A stretch of 64,000 bases of DNA from Pseudovibrio denitrificans JCM 12308 (GCF_001310815.1 NZ_BAZK01000024.1:1-64000); one strand, 5' to 3'; numbered from the stretch's first letter, positions 45,201-53,681 are shown. Notes: generated by a model from the letters alone, not told the origin. Translations and numbers: made by a program.

Positions 45201-46012
45201 ATGATCGTTACGGACCGGCAGCTCAGGCGCTTTACAATGATGCGCGGGAGATGCTGAAGGAGATCGTGGACGGCAAGCTGCTTCAGGCAAATGCTGTGGT
45301 TGGTTTCTGGCCATGTGCGCAGGATGGCGATGATCTGGTGCTTTACACTGATGAGAGCCGTACAGAAGAGCTGAAGCGTCTTTACACGCTTCGTCAGCAG
45401 ATGGACCGTTCTTCCTCTGATCGTGGCAATGTGGCGCTGGCGGACTTTGTTGCGCCGGTTGAAAGCGGCATTCCGGATTATGTTGGTGGCTTTGCTGTTA
45501 CTGCTGGTATTGGTGAGGACGTGCTTGCCAAGCGCTATGCGGATGCAGGTGACGACTACAACAAGATCCTCAGTCAGGCGATTGCGGACCGTCTTGCGGA
45601 AGCGCTTGCAGAACGTATGCACCAGCTGGTGCGTACTGAGCTTTGGGCGTATGCACCAAACGAAGGCCTTTCCAATGCTGAGCTGATTGCAGAAGGGTAT
45701 GACGGTATTCGTCCGGCTCCGGGGTATCCGGCACAGCCTGATCATACTGAGAAGGGTACTCTGTGGGAGCTGCTTGATGCGGAAGCGCAGACAGGTATTT
45801 CTCTGACCGAGAGCTATGCGATGTGGCCTGGTTCAGCTGTGTCCGGTCTCTACTTCTCGCACCCCGACAGCCATTACTTTGGTGTTGGCAAGATCGAGCG
45901 GGATCAGGTTCAGGATTATGCGGTTCGTAAGGGCTGGGATCTGGAAACAGCAGAGCGCTGGTTGGCACCAATCCTGAATTATAATCCGATGGCTCGTGAA
46001 GCTGCGGAATAA
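42266..46012 (+). CDS. metH: MetH, cobalamin-dependent methionine synthase
   Basis: 1248 residues with all four modules. The homocysteine domain (1 to about 340) carries zinc cysteines in GLNCALG (about 254) and VGGCCGTTP (about 317). The methyl-THF domain (about 350-640) contains NVGERTNVTGS. The cobalamin cap and binding domain (about 650-900) has DVHDIGKNIVG with the cobalt-ligand His near 770. The C-terminal SAM-dependent reactivation domain (about 910-1240) includes RPAPGYPAQPDH. It methylates homocysteine using methyl-THF from MetF. Cobalamin supply is probably tied to the riboswitch-controlled cbiM elsewhere in this window. Confidence 0.98.
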   Translation: MSLQVKKTGSDIFAALEAAAKERILVLDGAMGTMIQNLQFSEEQFRGERFKSWNQDLKGNNDLLILTQPDAIRDIHLQYLKAGADIIETNTFSSTSIAQADYAMESIVYELNKEGARLCCEAVEQMKEIDPSRRRFVAGGLGPTNRTASISPDVNNPGFRAVSFDDLKDSYAEATRGLIDGGCDLILVETIFDTLNAKAALFAIDEVFEEKGVKLPVMISGTITDLSGRTLSGQTPEAFWNSVRHAAPFTVGLNCALGAKEMRAHVDEISRVADTLVCAYPNAGLPNEFGEYDESPEYMAGLLKEFAEAGLVNVVGGCCGTTPEHIKAVADAVEGLPPRALPEVPRLMRLSGLEPFTFTKDVNFVNVGERTNVTGSARFRKLIKNDDYTTALDVARSQVENGAQIIDINMDEGLLDSEEAMVTFLNLIAAEPDIAKVPVMIDSSKWTVIEAGLKCVQGKAVVNSISLKEGEENFIAQAKLIRRYGAAVVVMAFDETGQADTLQRKIEICKRSYDVLVDKVGFGPEDIIFDPNIFAVATGIEEHDNYGVDFIEATRWISENLPYAHISGGVSNLSFSFRGNEPVREAMHSVFLYHAIQAGMDMGIVNAGQLAVYDDLPAELRELCEDVVLNRRSDSTDRLLDAAEKFKGAGGKKREVDLTWREGTVEKRLEHSLVHGITDFIVEDTEEARQKADRPLHVIEGPLMDGMNVVGDLFGAGKMFLPQVVKSARVMKAAVAYLMPYLEQEKKELGLDESSSNGKILMATVKGDVHDIGKNIVGVVLQCNNFEVIDLGVMVPTAKIIDEAKKHNVDIIGLSGLITPSLDEMCHVASEMEREGLDIPLLIGGATTSRVHTAVKIHPNYSKGQAIYVTDAGRAVGVASRLMAEGGREEIYENTRLEYVDVAEKHAAARNKKVRASIEKARANRFKPDFETHTPTKPKFLGTKTFTDFSLEELVDYIDWTPFFATWEIKGAYPAVLTDDRYGPAAQALYNDAREMLKEIVDGKLLQANAVVGFWPCAQDGDDLVLYTDESRTEELKRLYTLRQQMDRSSSDRGNVALADFVAPVESGIPDYVGGFAVTAGIGEDVLAKRYADAGDDYNKILSQAIADRLAEALAERMHQLVRTELWAYAPNEGLSNAELIAEGYDGIRPAPGYPAQPDHTEKGTLWELLDAEAQTGISLTESYAMWPGSAVSGLYFSHPDSHYFGVGKIERDQVQDYAVRKGWDLETAERWLAPILNYNPMAREAAE

Positions 46013-46036
46013 CGCGCTGAAAATTAAAGATTAATC

Positions 46037-46067
46037 AGGGCTGCGAGGAAACTTGCAGCCCTTTTTC
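46037..46067 (+). terminator. Rho-independent terminator of the met operon
   Basis: AGGGCTGC / GCAGCCCT stem with a 10-base loop, followed by TTTTCTTT, 25 bases past the metH stop. Confidence 0.88.
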
Positions 46068-46252
46068 TTTGCTGGGATTGTCGATGATGCGTGCAAAGAC
46101 TGTTTCCAAATAGTGATCTAATCATTCGCTGTGGTTCGACTATGTATGTTCAGGAGAAAACAATCGCTCCTGTTCAGGGGCACTGAGAATGTCAGGTATT
46201 CCTCTCCGAAAGCCGGAGTCTTTTTTCAGGAATACGCTATTGGAGATGACAG

Positions 46253-46849
46253 ATGAAAAAGACAATTCTGAAGATCGACAGTTCAGCCGCAACTTCAACC
46301 TCCGTCACCCGTCAGCTTGCGGATGAGCTGGTTGGCAAGCTTTCCAACGTCGGTGATGAAGTTATCGTGCGCGACCTCAACCAGCCTGTCTCATTCATTG
46401 ATGAGAGCTGGATTGGTGCTGCTTACACCCCTGAAGAGCAGCGCAACGAAGATCAGAGAGCTGGTCTTGCTCTGTCTGACACACTCATCTCAGAACTGAA
46501 GGAAGCTGATGTTCTTGTGATTGGTGCGCCGATCTATAACTTCTCTGTTCCAGCTGTGCTGAAGGCCTGGGTTGATCAGGTGGCGCGTGTTGGTGTGACC
46601 TTCCAGTACACAGAATACGGCCCAGAAGGCCTGCTGAAGGGCAAGAAGGCTTACATTATAGCAGCAACTGGCGGCGTGCCTGTTGGCTCCCCTGCGGACT
46701 TTGCAGTGCCTTACCTCAAGCAGGTACTGAGCTTCATCGGTATTACTGATGTGGAAGTGATTGCAGCGGAAGGCGTTGCTGTTGATCGCGATGGTGCGAT
46801 TGAGAAAGCGCAGAACACAATGGCGGGCCTGACAGCAGTGGCTGCATAA
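46253..46849 (+). CDS. azoR: FMN-dependent NADH:quinone reductase/azoreductase
   Basis: 198 residues, flavodoxin-like fold. FMN phosphate-binding start ILKIDSSAATSTSVTRQL, the flavin-ring loop IGAPIYNFSVPAVLKAWVDQVARVG (PMYNF-type), and ATGGVP. AzoR homologues reduce quinones and azo dyes with NADH and protect against electrophile or thiol stress. GGAGATGACAG precedes the ATG. It is a single-gene unit with its own terminator. The gene name follows the family; the natural substrate is unknown. Confidence 0.93.
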   Translation: MKKTILKIDSSAATSTSVTRQLADELVGKLSNVGDEVIVRDLNQPVSFIDESWIGAAYTPEEQRNEDQRAGLALSDTLISELKEADVLVIGAPIYNFSVPAVLKAWVDQVARVGVTFQYTEYGPEGLLKGKKAYIIAATGGVPVGSPADFAVPYLKQVLSFIGITDVEVIAAEGVAVDRDGAIEKAQNTMAGLTAVAA

Positions 46850-46879
46850 TACCCCGACAAATCAATGTCTCATCTGGAG

Positions 46880-46908
46880 CCCACCTTGGAAACAAGGTGG
46901 GTTTCTTT
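46880..46908 (+). terminator. Rho-independent terminator of the azoreductase gene
   Basis: CCCACCTTG-GAAA-CAAGGTGGG hairpin followed by TTTCTTTG. Confidence 0.88.
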
Positions 46909-46977
46909 GTGCATCTGGATTGTTGGTGCCTTCTGATTTTTGTTCTTGAAGGACTTCGTAAGCATGGGGGGAGGGGT

Positions 46978-47061
46978 CTACAGTAGGCCGATAACAACCG
47001 CGGCAACAAATGCGAATGCAAATGTGATTGCGATGGCGTTAAAGCTTCGTGTGACAGTCAT
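46978..47061 (-). CDS. 27-residue small membrane protein
   Basis: A very short frame starting MTVTRSFNAIAITFAF and ending AAVVIGLL; nearly all of it is one hydrophobic helix after a short basic N-terminus. GGGAG lies 8 bases before the ATG, an excellent ribosome binding site, and the frame ends cleanly with TAG. No family is recognised. Such single-helix small proteins often bind larger membrane complexes, but no partner can be named. It is isolated between the azoreductase terminator and the extensin-like gene. Confidence 0.6.
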   Translation of the reverse strand: MTVTRSFNAIAITFAFAFVAAVVIGLL

Positions 47062-47454
47062 GGATTTATCTCCCGTTACTCACTAGCTGCTTGAAGCTTA
47101 TGTGACGGGAGCCACGTTAGGAAGCAAAAAAATGCCATATTTCATGGCGCTGCTAGAAAACAGGCGAAGATCACTTAAAATTCCTACTGCAAATAATTTG
47201 TGTAAAGCCGGAGGATACATTCAGGTTGTTTTGTGAAAGACCAAGGGAATTCTTGCGTTTCCTCTGTCAAATCAATAAGCAGGATTTTTGCAACTCCCGG
47301 AATACTATTGGGGTTGTGATATTTTTTCTCCTGCGGTGAATTGGACGTGGATAGTTTAAAACATTCATGACATTTCGGGCCGCAATTCAGAAACATTCAG
47401 CAATGAATCAGGAACAGCGCCGGGCAAACAGCTGTTCAAATCGGGGATTTCGAG
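47062..47454. other. Intergenic region, no further gene seen
   Basis: About 390 bases between the small membrane protein and the extensin-like gene. It should hold both divergent promoters. No strong palindrome or RNA motif was seen. Confidence 0.4.
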
Positions 47455-48264
47455 GTGGGTTACACGACAGGCGCGCGCGCTGCGCTCAGAACACTTTCGG
47501 CCGCGCTTGTTGCTGGCATGTGTATTGGTGCTGCACAAGTTGGTGCTACACCGATGCCAAAAGCTCGCCCTTATTTCGGCAACACAACGTTGCTGCCTCC
47601 GATGCCTCTTCCGCAGAGCAAACTGCCAGCTCAACAGTTTCCGACTCCAACCGGAAAACCGCTTTCGCTGGTTCCTGTGCCGATTGAAAACCAGCGCGTC
47701 TTTCCGCCTGCCGGCAATGCCAAGATGTGTGTGTTGCGCGGGTGGAGTGTTGAAGTGCTGGAAAGCGTTGATGGACCGGGCGGTTGCGGTATTGACCAGC
47801 CCGTCTCCTTACGCTCTGTTGTCGCTGGCGGGCAGGAAATTGGCCTGACTATGCCTGTGCAGATTGAATGTTCTCTGGCTCAACAGCTGGATGGCTGGCT
47901 GCAGGATGTGGCCGTGCCTGCTGCACGCCGTGAACTGGGAGTTTCCATAACCCGCATTCGTACGGCGGCGGGGTATGCTTGCCGCGGTCGGAACAATCAG
48001 CGTGGTGCCAAACTCTCAGAACATGGCAAGGGCAATGCAATTGATATTGCCGGTTTCCATCTCTCTGATGGTCGTGAAGTGACGGTTGAAGAAGGTTGGG
48101 ATGGGTCTTCTGCTGAAGTGCGTTTTCTGAGCAGCCTGCACAAAGGAGCGTGTGAGCGCTTTACCACTGTGCTTGGGCCGGATGCTGACCGATACCATCG
48201 TGACCACTTGCACTTTGATCAGGGGTGTCACGGCAAGGATTGCAAGTACCGGGTTTGCAAATAG
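47455..48264 (+). CDS. Extensin-like C-terminal domain protein
   Basis: 269 residues from a GTG start with GGGGA 7 bases upstream. The signal peptide (LRTLSAALVAGMCIGAAQVGA) is followed by a Pro-rich linker and an extensin-like C-terminal domain with many cysteines. Conserved segments are GGCGIDQPVSL, GYACRGRNNQRGAKLSEHGKGNAIDIAGF (key S-E-H-x3-N-A-x-D) and YHRDHLHFDQGCHG at the end. The SEH...D and HLH residues resemble the metal site of LAS-type peptidases, so a role in cell-wall peptide cleavage is plausible but inferred. Confidence 0.88.
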   Translation: MGYTTGARAALRTLSAALVAGMCIGAAQVGATPMPKARPYFGNTTLLPPMPLPQSKLPAQQFPTPTGKPLSLVPVPIENQRVFPPAGNAKMCVLRGWSVEVLESVDGPGGCGIDQPVSLRSVVAGGQEIGLTMPVQIECSLAQQLDGWLQDVAVPAARRELGVSITRIRTAAGYACRGRNNQRGAKLSEHGKGNAIDIAGFHLSDGREVTVEEGWDGSSAEVRFLSSLHKGACERFTTVLGPDADRYHRDHLHFDQGCHGKDCKYRVCK

Positions 48265-48267
48265 GAG

Positions 48268-48313
48268 ACGCCCGCCTGATCGAGACGGGGCTTTATCTCT
48301 CTCAAGCGGGCGT
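48268..48313 (+). terminator. Possible terminator after the extensin-like gene
   Basis: ACGCCCGC / GCGGGCGT arms with a 30-base loop, then TTTGCTG. Weak T-run and a long loop lower confidence. Confidence 0.5.
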
Positions 48314-48331
48314 TTGCTGTGATGACAGGAC

Positions 48332-48829
48332 TTACTGGCAGAAACGGTTTTTGCCAGAGTAGGTGCGGTAAGTGCCGGTGTTCGGGTTAAAGCTTCTGTA
48401 TTTGTTGGTGCAGTATGCGAACCATGCTGGTGACCACGGGGCTGGGGCTACAGCCTGTGCGTGGTAAACCGGGGCTGGCTGATGCACGACCACTGGTGGA
48501 CGGTACGCAGGTGCCGGTGGGCGATACGCTGGCGCTGGTGGACGGTAGGCCGGGCGTGGTGGTGCAACGTACTGTGGCTGTGGTGTGACGGCATTGCCAA
48601 TGATGAGGCCAGCTGCCAGACCGATGACGCCGATTGCAGCTGCTTCACCTGCATTGATACCGTGCTTCTTGTGCTTTTTCTTCTTCCGCTTGTGGTAGTA
48701 GTGGTTCTCTACATAGGTGTTGTTTTCAATGTAGGTGTTGTTTCTTTGGCCTGCCTGAGCTGCAGAAACGACTGGCAACATCATTGCCCCTGCAAGCGCT
48801 ACTGAAATTACTGCTGATGCTTTAGCCAT
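48332..48829 (-). CDS. BA14K-family exported protein with Pro-rich repeats
   Basis: 165 residues. Signal peptide ends near VSAAQA|GQ. A His/Tyr/Lys-rich segment (HYYHKRKKKKHKKHG), a hydrophobic glycine-zipper-like helix (GEAAAIGVIGLAAGLIIGNAV), then repeated PAYRPPAPAYRPP units lead to the C-terminal BA14K motif WFAYCTNKYRSFNPNTGTYRTYSG (key C, Y-R-S-F-x-P, T-G-T-Y, then NRFCQ). BA14K proteins are immunoreactive, lectin-like outer proteins in Brucella and relatives. ATG at 48829 with GGAGA upstream. Function here unknown. Confidence 0.88.
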   Translation of the reverse strand: MAKASAVISVALAGAMMLPVVSAAQAGQRNNTYIENNTYVENHYYHKRKKKKHKKHGINAGEAAAIGVIGLAAGLIIGNAVTPQPQYVAPPRPAYRPPAPAYRPPAPAYRPPVVVHQPAPVYHAQAVAPAPWSPAWFAYCTNKYRSFNPNTGTYRTYSGKNRFCQ

Positions 48830-49099
48830 TTTCGTCTCCGTAAACGGTATTTCGTGTTTGTTGAGACTAATTAACCAGAGACGGCCTGAACCTTCTTTGA
48901 GAGCGCCATTCATCTTCTGTTCATGTAGATGAATGAGATGGAAAAGCTATATAAATCAATTTATTAGTTGCCAGAAAAAATGTTCAGCACCTGTGTTTCT
49001 TACCGAATTTTAAGTTGAGTATGCTTTTCATCTTATTTAGTGCAGATAGACAACAATGAAGAATCTGAGCAGGGTCAGAACCGGATAAGTGAGGTTGGT

Positions 49100-49846
49100 A
49101 TGGAAAAGAAGATAGATCCAATTCGTGAGACCACCGATGAAGCATGCGCGCTTGCCAGAAAGCTGATCAGAACGGTTCGATTTGCTTCCCTTGCCGTGCT
49201 TGAGCCGGAGACCGGATATCCTATTGTCAGTCGTGTGGGCGTTGGCTCGGATGTTGTTGGCGCTCCATTCATGCTGGCCTCCAGCCTTTCCAACCATTCG
49301 CAGTGCCTTGAGCAGGATCAGCGTGTGTCACTGCTGATTGGGGAGCCGGGTAAGGGGGATCCTTTGGCGCACCCACGTCTGACTGTGATTGGACGATTTG
49401 AACGCTTGAGCAAAGGCGATCCGCTGTGCACGGAGCTGCGCAACCGTTATCTGATGCGCCATCCAAAAGCCAAGCTCTACGTGGATTTTGCTGATTTTGA
49501 TTGGTACCAGCTGCATGTTGAGCGGGTGAACATGAATGGCGGCTTTGGTAAGGCCTTCTTGCTGACGCGTGAAGATGTTCTGAGTTCTGAAGAAGGACGC
49601 GAGCAGCTGGCGGCGACGGCGCATGATCTGGTTATTCGTATGAATGAACGCCACGCCGATGAGATCGGCAGCTTTGCCTCCAGAACCTTCAAGGTGGGTG
49701 CCTCCAAGTGGGGGCTGGTGAGCATTGATGGTGAAGGGGCTGAGTTCTTTGATGGCGAGACGGTTTACCGTCATTTCTGGGATGAAGTGACACCAGCAGG
49801 TGAACTTGAAAAGCTGGTGCTACAAACTCTCGGTTGTTCTGTGTAA
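49100..49846 (+). CDS. HugZ/pyridoxamine-phosphate-oxidase-like protein
   Basis: 248 residues. N-terminal split-barrel flavin-type domain (ARKLIRTVRFASLAVLEPETGYPIVSRV, ... ASSLSNHSQCLEQDQRVSLLIGEPGKGDPLAHPRLTV in part) and a C-terminal DUF2470-like domain with MNERHADEI. This is the HugZ layout; HugZ of Helicobacter degrades haem, and the late His-containing loop binds it. A haem role here is inference. GAGG lies 5 bases before the chosen ATG at 49100; the longer frame from 49040 lacks a ribosome binding site. Confidence 0.85.
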   Translation: MEKKIDPIRETTDEACALARKLIRTVRFASLAVLEPETGYPIVSRVGVGSDVVGAPFMLASSLSNHSQCLEQDQRVSLLIGEPGKGDPLAHPRLTVIGRFERLSKGDPLCTELRNRYLMRHPKAKLYVDFADFDWYQLHVERVNMNGGFGKAFLLTREDVLSSEEGREQLAATAHDLVIRMNERHADEIGSFASRTFKVGASKWGLVSIDGEGAEFFDGETVYRHFWDEVTPAGELEKLVLQTLGCSV

Positions 49847-49929
49847 AACCATGACGTAGGGTTTTGCTTGCCTTATAGTTCTTGTAAGGCGACTATCTAT
49901 GCAAGGCGCAGAACAGGGTTGGAGCAGAA

Positions 49930-50586
49930 ATGAACAAAGAGAATCTGGACAGCACAGCGGGTGCAGAGGTCTATTCCGAAAAGACTTTGCGGATTTATGA
50001 CTTGCTGGTTTTGCGGTTCTCCAACACGTTTCTGTGGCGTTGTTCTGCTGCTAAGGCGCTGAGTTTCTTCAACCGTAATGTCAGCGGCAACCATTTGGAT
50101 GTTGGTGTTGGCAGTGGTTATTTTCTGGAACATGGCCGTTTTCCGCAGGACACGCGTCTGGTGCTGATGGACCTGAACCCGCAATGTCTGGACTATGCGA
50201 AGGCACGGGCGGTGGTTGCGAATGTGAGCACAGCGCAGGCGGATGTTCTGGAGCCGATCGAGTGGTCGGAAGACAAGTTCGATAGCATCAATCTGGGCTA
50301 TCTGTTGCACTGCCTGCCGGGCAGCATGAAGCAGAAGTACATGGTGTTTGAAAACCTGAAGCCACTGATGAATGAAGGTGGGGTTCTGTTTGGCTCCACC
50401 ATTCTTGGGGAAGGGCAGAAGCCAAACTGGGCTGCGCGTAAGCTGATGGCGTTTTACAACAGCAAGGGCATCTTCTCGAACCAGCAGGATAACCTTGAAG
50501 ACCTTCGGGCCAATCTGGAGAAGTACTTCAAGGATGTGACCATTGAGGTGATTGGTGAAGTGGCGCTGTTCAAAGGACGTGTGTAG
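49930..50586 (+). CDS. Class I SAM-dependent methyltransferase
   Basis: 218 residues. Motif I is HLDVGVGSGYFLEH (about residues 55-68), followed by LVLMDLNPQCLDYA (acidic end of beta-2), ADVLEP, and DSINLGYLLHCLPGS. This is a small soluble enzyme of the broad small-molecule methyltransferase type. Substrate unknown. Its end overlaps the convergent GST gene by 17 bases. Confidence 0.85.
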   Translation: MNKENLDSTAGAEVYSEKTLRIYDLLVLRFSNTFLWRCSAAKALSFFNRNVSGNHLDVGVGSGYFLEHGRFPQDTRLVLMDLNPQCLDYAKARAVVANVSTAQADVLEPIEWSEDKFDSINLGYLLHCLPGSMKQKYMVFENLKPLMNEGGVLFGSTILGEGQKPNWAARKLMAFYNSKGIFSNQQDNLEDLRANLEKYFKDVTIEVIGEVALFKGRV

Positions 50587-51253
50587 CCGCTTCTTCCGGG
50601 AAGAGCACAAGGTCATCTTCGGGTGACCATGGCTTCCACTTTTTGCCAAAGACGGTTTTGAAGTCTGGCTGGTCGATGCGTTCGAGCAGCCATTTTTTTA
50701 CGCTCTGCGGGGCTTCTCTCTCAAAGCGCTCTTTATCTGAGTTGGCGAACTGGCGCACGAAAGGGAAGAGTGCCTGGTCTGCCAAAGCAGGGCGGTTTCC
50801 GAACAGGTATGCAGACTTTTCCAACCGCTCAGAGAGCTTTGAGAGCTCTTTGATGGCGAGGGTGTAGTGCTCGTCCGGGTCAGCATCTTCGTAGCGCGTG
50901 GAGTATTTGTATCTGTCCAGATTGCGTTTGAAGTCGCCGTCCATCTCTTCGATGAGCTGCAGCATTTCTTCCAGTGAGCCGGTTTCCGGTGAGAGCCAGC
51001 TTTGTGGGTCGTTTTGCTGAAGTGCCCAGAGCATGATGTCCAGGCTTTCTTCAATCACCGTGCCGTCGTTGAGCAAGAGGACAGGCACGGTTCCTTTAGG
51101 CGAGATTTCCAGCATGTGGGCGGGCTTATCCCGCAGAATGATCTCGCGGAGGGCGACTGCCCGCTGGCTGGCCACCAACCCCAATCTTGCGCGCATTGCG
51201 TAGGGACACCGACGGAATGAATACAGGATCGGGAGGGACGTCTGCTCAGCCAT
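50570..51253 (-). CDS. Glutathione S-transferase-like protein
   Basis: 227 residues. Thioredoxin-like N-terminus with the RRCPYAMRARL motif (CPYA), the cis-proline loop GTVPVLLLNDG and the glutathione gamma-glutamyl site VIEESLDIMLW, then an all-helical C-terminal domain with the N-capping-type ALADQALFPFVRQFA. The Cys in CPYA suggests an omega/beta-type or thiol-transferase activity. Its start overlaps the stop of the thioesterase-like gene by 8 bases (ATGGCTGA), so the two are translationally coupled. Confidence 0.92.
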   Translation of the reverse strand: MAEQTSLPILYSFRRCPYAMRARLGLVASQRAVALREIILRDKPAHMLEISPKGTVPVLLLNDGTVIEESLDIMLWALQQNDPQSWLSPETGSLEEMLQLIEEMDGDFKRNLDRYKYSTRYEDADPDEHYTLAIKELSKLSERLEKSAYLFGNRPALADQALFPFVRQFANSDKERFEREAPQSVKKWLLERIDQPDFKTVFGKKWKPWSPEDDLVLFPEEAATHVL

Positions 51254-51884
51254 GCTTTCTGTTGTCTGCCTTTGATTGATCGTTTTCAGCAGCTGGTATT
51301 TCTAATGAATCTATTGGAGCAATGCCAGCGGATTTGCGTTCATAGGCCTGAATTGCCTTCTCTTCTTTCAAAAAGGCCTCGATATGCGGCTGCAGTTTGA
51401 GCTCTCGGACAGGGGTGTCGGTTTCTTGCAGTACCGTTGTGGTTGGCACAAATGCTTTCTGCGCGCGGTCATACATGCTGACACGGACGAGGCCGGTTGC
51501 TGCGACGATACCCTTTTTCTGGCCTCGGGTGAAGATGAAGCGCTGTTCCATGACCGCGGCTTCTTCCGTCCAGTAGACGATCTCGCTTTCCAGCTTAAAG
51601 GGCTCCATGAATGGCAGTTCACGGCGGAAGCGGACGGTGGCGTGGTTGGCCAGCGGGGTCCACTTGTTGCGGAAGATGGCTTTGCCCAGCTTGGTGCGGC
51701 TCATATGATCCACTCGGCCAAAGTCCATCATGGCCAGATAGCGGCTGTTGGTGAGGTGGATGTTCATGTCAATATCGGAGGGAAGAACGCGCAGGCTCAC
51801 AACAGACTTGCTGAACATATCTGCTAGTTTTTCCCGAAAAGGGAACTTAAGGAAATAAAGTATAAGTCTGAACCAGAGTTGCAT
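51246..51884 (-). CDS. Hotdog-fold thioesterase-like protein
   Basis: 212 residues. An amphipathic or weakly membrane-attached N-terminus (MQLWFRLILYFLKFPF) is followed by a hotdog fold: LPSDIDMNIHLTNSRYLAMMDFGRVDHM is the 4HBT-like signature with the catalytic Asp and the N-x-R pair. The family, related to animal THEM6, is widespread in proteobacteria; its acyl-CoA substrate is not established. GGAGAG precedes the ATG at 51884. First gene of a two-gene operon with the GST. Confidence 0.85.
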   Translation of the reverse strand: MQLWFRLILYFLKFPFREKLADMFSKSVVSLRVLPSDIDMNIHLTNSRYLAMMDFGRVDHMSRTKLGKAIFRNKWTPLANHATVRFRRELPFMEPFKLESEIVYWTEEAAVMEQRFIFTRGQKKGIVAATGLVRVSMYDRAQKAFVPTTTVLQETDTPVRELKLQPHIEAFLKEEKAIQAYERKSAGIAPIDSLEIPAAENDQSKADNRKHG

Positions 51885-51981
51885 TATCTCTCCACGTGAT
51901 AGCTCACGGGCTCTCACAAAAATCTAATGGATTTTCCAATAGGGAATAAGGTTTCCTATTACGTTAGGTGTGTTGTGCCAG

Positions 51982-52764
51982 ATGTTGAAAGAATTTTCCA
52001 GTTATCTCTTTGTGTGGGAGATTGCGTATAGCTCAACTGAACTCGCCGCGATTGCCGGGGCTTTTTTCTTCGCGGCGTTTGTTAAAGGTGCGACTGGCCT
52101 TGGGTTTTCAACTACTTGCCTGCCGTTTCTGGTTTATGCGGTGGGATTGAAAAGAGGAATTCCTCTCATCTTACTGCCGAGTATTACCAGCAATATTCTG
52201 GTGATGATCGATGCGGGATATTTCGGGGAAATGGTGAGCCGCTTTCGCTGGATGCTTTTGGCGACCATTCCGGGGATTCTGTTGGGGCTGTGGTTTCTGG
52301 ATATCGCCCCTGCGCAGGAAGCTGTCGTGGTGCTGGGGTGTGTGCTCATCAGCTATGCTTTGTTTGCTTTCTTTACACCCAATCTGACCCTCTCACGGGA
52401 AATAGAGCGTCTGTTGGGGCCGGTGAGTGGGTTCATCACTGGTGTGGTCAACGGCATTACCGGATCGCAGATCATGCCGGTGATGCCCTATCTGCTGTCG
52501 CTGAACCTGAACAGTGAGCGCTTCGTGCAGGCGATCAATTGCTCCTTCACGCTGTCGTCTTTTGTGATGGCAGGCGGACTTTACTATCTTGGCTTACTGG
52601 ATCTCAGTGCGCTGGGTGTTTCCGCATTGGGGCTGGTCTTTGTGTATTTCGGCACCAAGCTGGGGTCTCTGGTGCGGCAGTTGATGTCGCCTTCGGTGTT
52701 CCGGGCCACTGTTCTGCTGCTGCTTTTCGGACTTGGGGTGAGCTTGTTGTTTAAGGCATTCTGA
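51982..52764 (+). CDS. TauE/SafE-family membrane transporter, copy 1
   Basis: 260 residues, about eight transmembrane helices. Signature start FFFAAFVKGATGLGFSTTCLPFL, second half repeat PVSGFITGVVNGITGSQIMPVMPYLLSL. The family exports sulfite, sulfoacetate or other small anions; the true substrate is unknown. Possible starts are ATG at 51982 or GTG at 51970. It is followed 116 bases later by a paralogue on the same strand, probably from tandem duplication. Confidence 0.88.
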   Translation: MLKEFSSYLFVWEIAYSSTELAAIAGAFFFAAFVKGATGLGFSTTCLPFLVYAVGLKRGIPLILLPSITSNILVMIDAGYFGEMVSRFRWMLLATIPGILLGLWFLDIAPAQEAVVVLGCVLISYALFAFFTPNLTLSREIERLLGPVSGFITGVVNGITGSQIMPVMPYLLSLNLNSERFVQAINCSFTLSSFVMAGGLYYLGLLDLSALGVSALGLVFVYFGTKLGSLVRQLMSPSVFRATVLLLLFGLGVSLLFKAF

Positions 52765-52880
52765 GCAAGCGCGTTCAGATGCTTCCACACGCCTTAAGCT
52801 AACTGGTGGTTTATGGATCTCCTCGGTTTGTGCCGGGAGATGATAGAGATTATTGCAGGTTCGCGCCTAGGCTCTGCTTC

Positions 52881-53681
52881 ATGATGGAAATGGAAGCAGA
52901 CATGGCGATGGCCGCAGAGTATCTCGGGTATACGGCCTTTGAGATCGCTATCATCATGTTCACGTTCTTCTTTGCGGCCTTTGTGAAAGGGCTGGCGGGA
53001 CTGGGCTTTACCACAATCTGCCTTGCGATCCTTGCCTACACAGTGGGGTTGAAGAAGGGCATTCCGCTGATTGTGGTGCCGGGGCTGATTAGTGATCTCA
53101 TCCTAGTTTATGAGGCTGGCTACTTTCGCGAGTCCTTCAATCGGTTCTGGCGGATTTATCTCTTCTCCATTCCTGGGGTGATGATTGGTCTCTGGTTTTT
53201 GAGCTGGGCGTCCACTCACTGGCTGACGATCCTACTGGGTTTTGTCATCATGGCGTTTGTTGGCTATGCGCTGTTTTCAAAGAACCTGCGACTGCGGACT
53301 CATTGGGAGAAAGCAGGCAGTTCACTTTCTGGTTTCTCAACAGGCTTGCTGACGGGGATGACAGGATCTCAATTGATGCCGATTACGCCCTTTCTTGTGT
53401 CGCTAGACCTGCCGCGCAGCCATTTCATTCAGACGATCAATAGCTTCTTCACGGTGGTGACAGCCATGATGATCCTGGGGCTGACCTATCTGGGCCTGCT
53501 GCATCTGGGGGCGTTTGCGATTTCTATCACGGGGCTTGTGTTTGTCTACATCGGAACCAAGAGCGGCAACTATATCGGGCGAAGGTTCAGCCCGGCGGTG
53601 TTCCGCTATTGTGTATTGGTGATGATGTTCTTTTCCGGTCTGGGGCTCATCATCAAAGAACTCTGGCTGAATGTGATGTGA
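52881..53681 (+). CDS. TauE/SafE-family membrane transporter, copy 2
   Basis: About 266 residues, same fold and signatures as the preceding gene: FFFAAFVKGLAGLGFTTICLAIL and SLSGFSTGLLTGMTGSQLMPITPFLVSL. The two proteins share motif order and spacing but differ enough to be an old duplication. The start could be at 52881 or at the ATG at 52902, which has GGAAG about 8 bases upstream. A longer frame from 52806 adds residues with no family match. Confidence 0.86.
   Translation: MMEMEADMAMAAEYLGYTAFEIAIIMFTFFFAAFVKGLAGLGFTTICLAILAYTVGLKKGIPLIVVPGLISDLILVYEAGYFRESFNRFWRIYLFSIPGVMIGLWFLSWASTHWLTILLGFVIMAFVGYALFSKNLRLRTHWEKAGSSLSGFSTGLLTGMTGSQLMPITPFLVSLDLPRSHFIQTINSFFTVVTAMMILGLTYLGLLHLGAFAISITGLVFVYIGTKSGNYIGRRFSPAVFRYCVLVMMFFSGLGLIIKELWLNVM

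Noticed and set aside
44528..45745. 405-residue minus-strand frame inside metH
   Set aside because: Antisense shadow of a highly conserved gene; composition is that of reversed codons.
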